A stretch of DNA of 64,000 bases from Sipunculus nudus (lineage: Eukaryota; Annelida; Sipuncula; Golfingiida; Sipunculidae), in contig CM049309.1 in assembly GCA_026874595.1 (NCBI GenBank), forward strand, positions 22,611,033 through 22,675,032, written 5' to 3'. The position numbers and the translations under genes are program-made. The notes under the pieces were generated by a model, which worked only from the letters and a program-made list of their open reading frames with translations, did no database searches and was not told where the DNA came from. This document shows positions 59,109-64,000 of this stretch, piece by piece (position 1 is the first letter of the stretch; each line of letters begins with the position of its first letter).

Positions 59109-60939
59109 AAGAAAAAAGTAAAAGAAAAAAGAAAAGAAGTCAGGGAGTCAGTGAGAAGTCAGAAGTAAGAAGTCAGTAAACAAGTAAGACTTCGTGTGTC
59201 GATAAGTCAATAACAAAGTATAAATATGCATGTAAGTGGTGTGTCAAGTAATCGATTGTATCGATGATTGGTCGATTTCTTTCTTAATCGATTTTATCAG
59301 TTCCAAATTCGCATAATCTATCACAAACGATTATGTACGCACATGCATGAAAAGTCGCCACCTTTACCTCTCAGCGTGATGTATAAACTAGAATGATTTT
59401 ACACGGTCAATATCTTGAGCATAATTCTACACAACAGATGTCACGGTGATATAGAAGGTACATTAAATAATTGATTAATAATCGATCATCGGGCGTTTAG
59501 TTCTTTCAGTCATCGAACATGATTCAACAACCCATTCTTAAAACTGATAATTTTTATATATGCAACCTTTATTTCTTCAGTTAAAGTTAATGCCAAAAAA
59601 GTCCTAAACCAGCTTTTGTATGGAGATAAAAATAACCCAAACTTTCAAATTAATTTATGAACTGTTTTTGAAAAAAAAAACAGTCTTCACTTGAACATCG
59701 ATCTGTATATGGCAAATCAGCCTTGTTATTATTGATTAGCGGTCATCGGTGTACATCGGAGTGTCAGGTTTATTTACATTCATGTATAAACAATCATCCC
59801 TAATATGAAAACACAAGTTTGAAGGGAAGTATGTTTATACGGATGTAGACAACCTCGAAATCATCATCATCATTATAATCAACACCATGTGATTACACTA
59901 AATTTTCCTTTTTTTCAAGCCCTGGAAAAGTGAATGACACGGATATCACGCGTGATATCTACGATATACAGATGGAACGTGAGGTGTTAGACGCGGTAAG
60001 GATTTAATGATCCCATTGAGAACCAGGTTTGGTTCAGTCAGCCTGGAGAGCATGTACCACACATGATAATTGTGTCTGTAAACAGTCCCATAATAATTCA
60101 TGTTCAGGTGACCTTAATTTCTCCCACCTTTAAAAATGTAAGTTTTTTATGTATAAGCCAAATACCTCTGACTTTTAATGTATAAACCAAAGTCGAAAAC
60201 CATCTTAAAAAAAAAAAAAACTGATTAATACTCTTCGTATTTTCGTCGTTTGTCATACTATGCTTGTTTATTATTGTAATTAAATTATCCTTTTTTCTTT
60301 AAATCAATTCTTACTTCCCATTTCGACCAAATACGAACAACAGAGAGATTCATTCTATAGTGGCTGCGTATTATAGTCCCATGCCTACATTCTGTACTCA
60401 TCACCATGGAGACAGGTGGCGTATATAGTTAAACTTGTGACCGCAAGGTTGTGGGAACGCGCCTTTTCCGATCGCCTACTGCGCTAACTAATAGTCAAAG
60501 TGGTTAACACAAGGGCGCGCTTTCTCCACCCATTAGGGAATAACCTTCTAAAGCGAATTATGGCTGTTTGGGTTGTATGCTTCCAACAGAGCGGGAAAAA
60601 AAATTATAAAAACGAACAGGTCCGAAAGACCAGGAATGCAAAGTGTGAAGTCCGATAAGACCTTTAACATTTCCTGTCAATTTTTCTTCAGCATTGTTTC
60701 TGCTTAAAATCTTAAATTATTACTTTCATTACCCAGATCTGATTTTACTTAAATCTTGACATCTGTTTCAGGCGTTGGAAGCAGAAAAGTCCATTTATCC
60801 TTTACGACGCCACGCGGAGGTTCGTGAAGTCTCTGACGTCATCGCATGGCTCGTCTCAGATCAAGCCTCGTTTGTACACGGAGCCTCGATACCGATCGAG
60901 GGGGGATTCCTAAACGTCACGAGCAGCGTAAGCTCGTGA
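53579..60939 (+). CDS. Classical short-chain dehydrogenase/reductase (FabG-like), nine exons
   Basis: Exons: 53579-53624, 55982-56130, 56807-56899, 57329-57467, 57727-57767, 58073-58142, 58918-58954, 59920-59995, 60772-60939; all phases join to 272 codons plus stop, a normal SDR length. These enzymes reduce or oxidise carbonyl/hydroxyl groups with NAD(P)H on a Rossmann fold. Visible: KVALITG/ASSGIGRATA cofactor loop (residues about 10-25), an Arg after beta2 (SLTGRN), LDVLVNNAG, VNVSSING with the catalytic Ser, YSVSKAALEMF (Tyr and Lys of YxxxK), GPKGVRVNSVCPG, and a C-terminal SFVHGASIPIEGG typical of FabG-like members. No signal peptide or membrane segment, so probably cytosolic. The Arg-rather-than-Asp position after beta2 hints at NADP(H). 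Substrate unknown. AATAAA at 61072 is a plausible poly(A) signal. Confidence 0.95.
53625..55981 (+). repeat. SDR intron 1, homopolymers and AT microsatellite
   Basis: Contains an A-run near 54952-54980, a C-run at 55219-55236, a G-run at 55640-55656 and (AT)n at 55819-55889. No internal gene was seen. Confidence 0.7.
55982..56130 (+). CDS. SDR exon 2: cofactor-binding loop
   Basis: Completes TGASSGIGRATAIKLA and QLSLTGRNKQTL. Acceptor GCCGGCAG|GT, donor GAT|GTAAGT, phase 0. Confidence 0.94.
56216..56605 (+). repeat. Dispersed repeat in SDR intron 2
   Basis: Second copy of the family at 38953-39330, same orientation ('gacggccgggactacttgt' core). Confidence 0.55.
56807..56899 (+). CDS. SDR exon 3
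   Basis: ILTMSGDVKDTGFLQTLTK to FGKLDVL; D-V after beta3 is the usual adenine-ring contact. Acceptor TTCTACAG, donor TTG|GTTAGT, phase 0 at both ends. Confidence 0.92.
57329..57467 (+). CDS. SDR exon 4: NNAG motif
   Basis: VNNAGRASFDDIEDASLELF then DDVMNVNVRSVYYLTHLCAK. Structural NNAG and the conserved N of alpha4 (MNVN). Donor AAAG|GTAATT. Confidence 0.94.
57727..57767 (+). CDS. SDR exon 5 (41 bp): catalytic Ser
   Basis: GNIVNVSSINGLKP; catalytic Ser in the VSS motif. Very short exon supported by phase continuity and motif. Acceptor GTTTTAG, donor CCG|GTAAGT. Confidence 0.92.
57834..57960 (+). repeat. 'acagtgga' dispersed repeat, copy 1
   Basis: Shares 'acagtggaa.c..tct..aagaccacc', 'gtgaaccgaaag..ttcacatt' and 'ttaagacc' with 62963-63130. 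In SDR intron 5. Confidence 0.5.
58073..58142 (+). CDS. SDR exon 6: YxxxK active site
   Basis: FESMVTYSVSKAALEMFSKT with catalytic Tyr and Lys. Acceptor TTTTTTTAG, donor TTGA|GTAAGT, phase 1. Confidence 0.94.
58918..58954 (+). CDS. SDR exon 7 (37-bp micro-exon)
   Basis: SLGPKGVRVNSV plus two bases, the beta6 strand. Acceptor TTTTAAG|GT, donor TTTG|GTGAGT. Confidence 0.88.
58977..59105. repeat. (AT)n microsatellites in SDR intron 7
   Basis: Two long runs at 58977-59010 and 59052-59104, starting about 20 bp after the exon 7 donor. Confidence 0.9.
59920..59995 (+). CDS. SDR exon 8: substrate lid
   Basis: CPGKVNDTDITRDIYDIQME to LDA. The usual 'NPG' is CPG here. Acceptor TTTTCAAG|C, donor GCG|GTAAGG, phase 0. 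Confidence 0.9.
60772..60939 (+). CDS. SDR exon 9: C-terminus
   Basis: ALEAEKSIYPLRRHAEVREV, DVIAWLVSDQASFVHGASIP, IEGGFLNVTSSVSS, stop. The 'YPLRR' and 'SDQASFVHGASIPIEGG' pattern is typical of FabG-like SDR tails. Confidence 0.94.
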   Translation, partial: ALEAEKSIYPLRRHAEVREVSDVIAWLVSDQASFVHGASIPIEGGFLNVTSSVSS

Positions 60940-61071
60940 TTTGAACGACGAACATAATTCTTGGTACAAATGTTTTGTACTTTAATAAGTGCAATATTAC
61001 TTGTACGGTTTACTTCTACGATTACCCATGTGAACTTCATTAATCTTATATTTTTGTACATAGTGTTCAAA

Positions 61072-61077
61072 ATAAAT
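61072..61077 (+). terminator. Candidate poly(A) signal of the SDR gene
   Basis: AATAAA 133 bp after the stop codon; the only such hexamer close to the gene's end. Confidence 0.6.
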
Positions 61078-61079
61078 AA

Positions 61080-62846
61080 ACGAGCAAAACATGTGTTGTA
61101 ATATAGTCTGACTTGAAAGAGAATAAAATTATGAATTTAGCAGGATTTGTTTTACAGTTGACCCTGTCATAGATGGGGCTAAACTCCCCATCAAACCATT
61201 CAGGAACACCGCCAAAAAAAACACACCAAAAAAATATTTCGGAGGAGACAACCTCGAAATCAATCCCGGTGCCCACATTCTCCGCAAGCAGGCAGTTTAA
61301 GGGCAAATTGTCTCTTTAATTAAAAAAAAAATAACTGGGTTTCATATTTTGGGGCAGGGCGTAGCTTATAGACTGTATGATGCTGCTAGTATGGTTCCTG
61401 CCAGTAACTCGAAGGCAAAATGGTTTCATCAATATGACCCGCTCTATTAGTCAAGAATACAGGCCAACACTTGCAAAGAATTCGTTGAATCAAGAAGACT
61501 AAATAATAACAATATATAATTCCAACCATCTTGATACCTTCTGTTTCTCACAGAGAGTACCAGCAAATGCCAATGGGCTTGTTCTTTCAGATTATTTCAG
61601 ATCATTATGGATAATCAAGTAAAAATACGTTCTGCTAATCGCAATTTTTATTTACCTAAGTGAGCAATTGTTAGAAGAATCTTTTGCAAATGTTCCACGA
61701 GGTAGTTAACCCCTCTCTTTGATAGTAAAGAGCTGTTTGGAGTAAGGAACTCTTTAAACGTTTGTTCAGGTAACTGTATTGCATGATGGCCATAAATTGT
61801 TTTTAGTTCATCCTAAGGATACGTGGCTTTATTTATTTTCCCTATATAACATCTACGTAAGCCCTGAAGTTTGGGCCTCTTTTAAATAATTTTCAAAATA
61901 AATTCTGATATTAAATATCTTTTTACCTGTAATTTTGTTGTTTCTACAGTTAAACAAGGCCAAGACAGGGCTTGTGTTTCTCATTATCTCACTATCCTAA
62001 TTCGACTGCAGTAAAGCCCAAATAACCCCCTCCATGCAGTCCCAAACAACCTTATATAAATATCTGACTGATACCATCAATTTTGTTTGAGATTTTGTTA
62101 AACATACATTAAAAGCAAACAATAGTTTTAATTAAAGGGCTACTGGCATAACGACTAGAGCAATCCAGAGCAAGCCAAACCATTCATTACGCTCCTTCAC
62201 CTTCACGAAGTCGTGAACCTAGGTCTAGTAAACAAATTGGACCACGTGACCTGATATATTGCACTACTACCATGGTTTCTCACCAGAGGGCAGCCCGCCC
62301 TAGGTAGCCTTGCTTGGAGACACTGTTGTTGCAGTGTCATGCATAAATAAACATCAACATTTATACTAAATATCGCCCACATTACAGCTCAGCTCGTAAG
62401 CATGTCCATCCTGGATAACATAGTCTTTAATGTTTGATAGTCGCGCCACCTATCTTTCCTATTGCTACAAATTTAAAGGCGATGTTTGGGCTATGTTGTA
62501 CCTCTGACAATCATAAATTCGAATTCCGTTATATATATTCAATTATTTATATATATAAAAAAAGTGTTAAAAAACTGTTAAATTGACAAAATATGAAGTT
62601 AGAACATAGGAAACCGACTACATGTAGTTCTCCAGAATATCACCAATTATTGTTTCACTGAGCAAATCTCATACAAACATCCAGATCTCAATCATGAATC
62701 GATGGGTTAAAGAGATGGGTGTAGTGCATTTTGATCTTGGATAGCTTTCTGATTCATATGAGACCATTGCAACATGCTACCTATATATATTTTTTGTATT
62801 TAAAAAAATTAATGGTAATCTTTAGTTTTAATCAGAGTTTTAAATA

Positions 62847-62909
<63 letters not shown>

Positions 62910-64000
62910 CATTTTCATGGCAAGAAAAAAAGGTAACTGATTACTCCTATAAATCAGTCAATGTACAGTGGAACCTTTCTAAAAGACCATCCGTCTTTAA
63001 GGCCACTCTTGTGTGAACCGAAAGGATTCACATTAGTGACAATTGACTTGTCTAAATAAGACCACCTGTTAATTAAGACGGCTTTTTTTCCAGTCCCATC
63101 GGTTGTCTTATTACACTGGTTTCACTCTATAAGGACCAAAACTGTTTCATCAGAAATATCACTAACGGTCGTCAAATTTAATTACGTTTTATTTATTTTG
63201 AGAAAAAAGGATACAGCACTGACAGCACTGACTTTTTAGATTATACAGTAATAGGATATATCTTATATTTACAACATTGGTTGCTGTTTTATCACTGGAA
63301 ATGGACTGGTGGCACACTTTTATTTTAGGTCACCTGGCTGAACGTTACTTGTGCTATAAGGATTTATTTCATAGTTGTCCGTTAACAGAGGGTACCGGTA
63401 TAAAGTTACAAATTCAATTTATTTTGAGTTAAAAAGCCCTAACCTGTTTTTTGGCATCAATGAATTTTGCGATATTTATGATGCTTCTCCAATGTTTAAT
63501 GCTCTTTTCCTGGATTAAACTTTTGAAGTTTCATCTGGGTACACATTGCAATCTGAATATAGTCTGAAATTTGTTAAATAAGTGTTATTTTTTAACTTGT
63601 GTTGAACTAATTTGCTTCAGACCTAAGTTCATTTTAGCTGTCGATGAAATAGGTCAACTGAGCGACACGACCCATTGGTTCCTTTTTATTTTATTTTTTT
63701 TATTTTCTTTGTTTTTTAACTTGATATTGATTAAGTCACACTACCCGGCGAATTCCTAGAATCTGCCGAGCTGCGAGCTCCACCCTGATTTATCAGTCAT
63801 CCGGTATAAATCCGTCGATTTTAATTTTAGACTGCAGTCACATGAGTAACGAGGCCAGCCCGAGTCTATATTTTTCTACGCCTAATATGTAAAAGGGCCC
63901 TAGAGGACGTCTTTGGAAGTTGTATGAGCCTTGTCCGAGCATAGTGCGACACCCTTGCGACGCTCGACCGATTGCCCTGCCTTTTAGCCATCAGCCCTTA
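61080..64000. other. No recognisable gene; repeats
   Basis: Holds (AT)n at 62852-62908, the 'acagtgga' repeat copy at 62963-63130, and a 'gacccattggttc' fragment near 63668 similar to the tail of the 46236-46741 element. Open frames here (for example 63571-63759) lack motifs. Confidence 0.5.
62963..63130 (+). repeat. 'acagtgga' dispersed repeat, copy 2
   Basis: Same family as 57834-57960, with 'acagtggaacctttctaaaa' head and 'gtgaaccgaaaggattcaca' block. Confidence 0.5.

Overview
The window is animal nuclear DNA. It is AT-rich, with multi-exon genes, GT-AG introns, many (AT)n, (GA)n and (TC)n microsatellites and a dense load of dispersed and tandem repeats. A marine mollusc, most likely a bivalve, fits best. 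The reasons are the gene content (a DEG/ENaC channel and a FabG-like SDR), a DIRS-type retrotransposon, and Helitron-like elements with minisatellite cores and hairpin/CTAG ends of the kind known from bivalves. The taxon is an inference; no marker gene is present.

Two apparently intact protein genes can be assembled exon by exon, both on the + strand. The first (32818-50319, nine exons, 538 codons) encodes a DEG/ENaC/ASIC-type sodium channel subunit. All its splice phases join, and it has the HG gating motif, TM1, the PAVT-C-N signature, the extracellular cysteines and a GGS filter before TM2. The second (53579-60939, nine exons, 272 codons) encodes a classical short-chain dehydrogenase/reductase with TGASSGIG, NNAG and YSVSK motifs. 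A third, partial gene on the - strand near 4236-4734 is one exon of an unrecognised extracellular domain carrying an apparent one-base frameshift.

Layout: 1-3.15 kb, nested inverted and tandem repeats; 3.4-3.9 kb, 3' remnant of a non-LTR retrotransposon (-); 4.2-4.7 kb, the frameshifted exon (-); 4.8-7.9 kb, nothing recognisable; 7.9-9.68 kb, repeats including a ~268-bp tandem array; 9.68-13.93 kb, a DIRS-type tyrosine-recombinase retrotransposon (-) inserted into that array; 14.1-22.9 kb, sparse sequence with one tRNA-derived SINE; 22.95-25.2 kb, scattered relics of a second DEG/ENaC gene in the same orientation as the intact one; 25.2-32.8 kb, intergenic DNA with one MITE-like copy, microsatellites and a short-repeat field; 32.8-50.3 kb, the channel gene, whose introns hold an L1-like insertion with a 14-bp target duplication, two Helitron-like minisatellite elements and an array of ~90-bp repeats; 50.3-53.6 kb, AT/TC microsatellites; 53.6-61.1 kb, the SDR gene; 61.1-64 kb, repeats only.

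There is no sign that the two intact genes work together. The most informative observations are the upstream DEG/ENaC pseudogene relic, the DIRS element with its internal complementary region and recoverable empty site, and the repeats lying just upstream of the splice acceptors of channel exons 5, 7 and 9. I found no convincing previously undescribed biological system.
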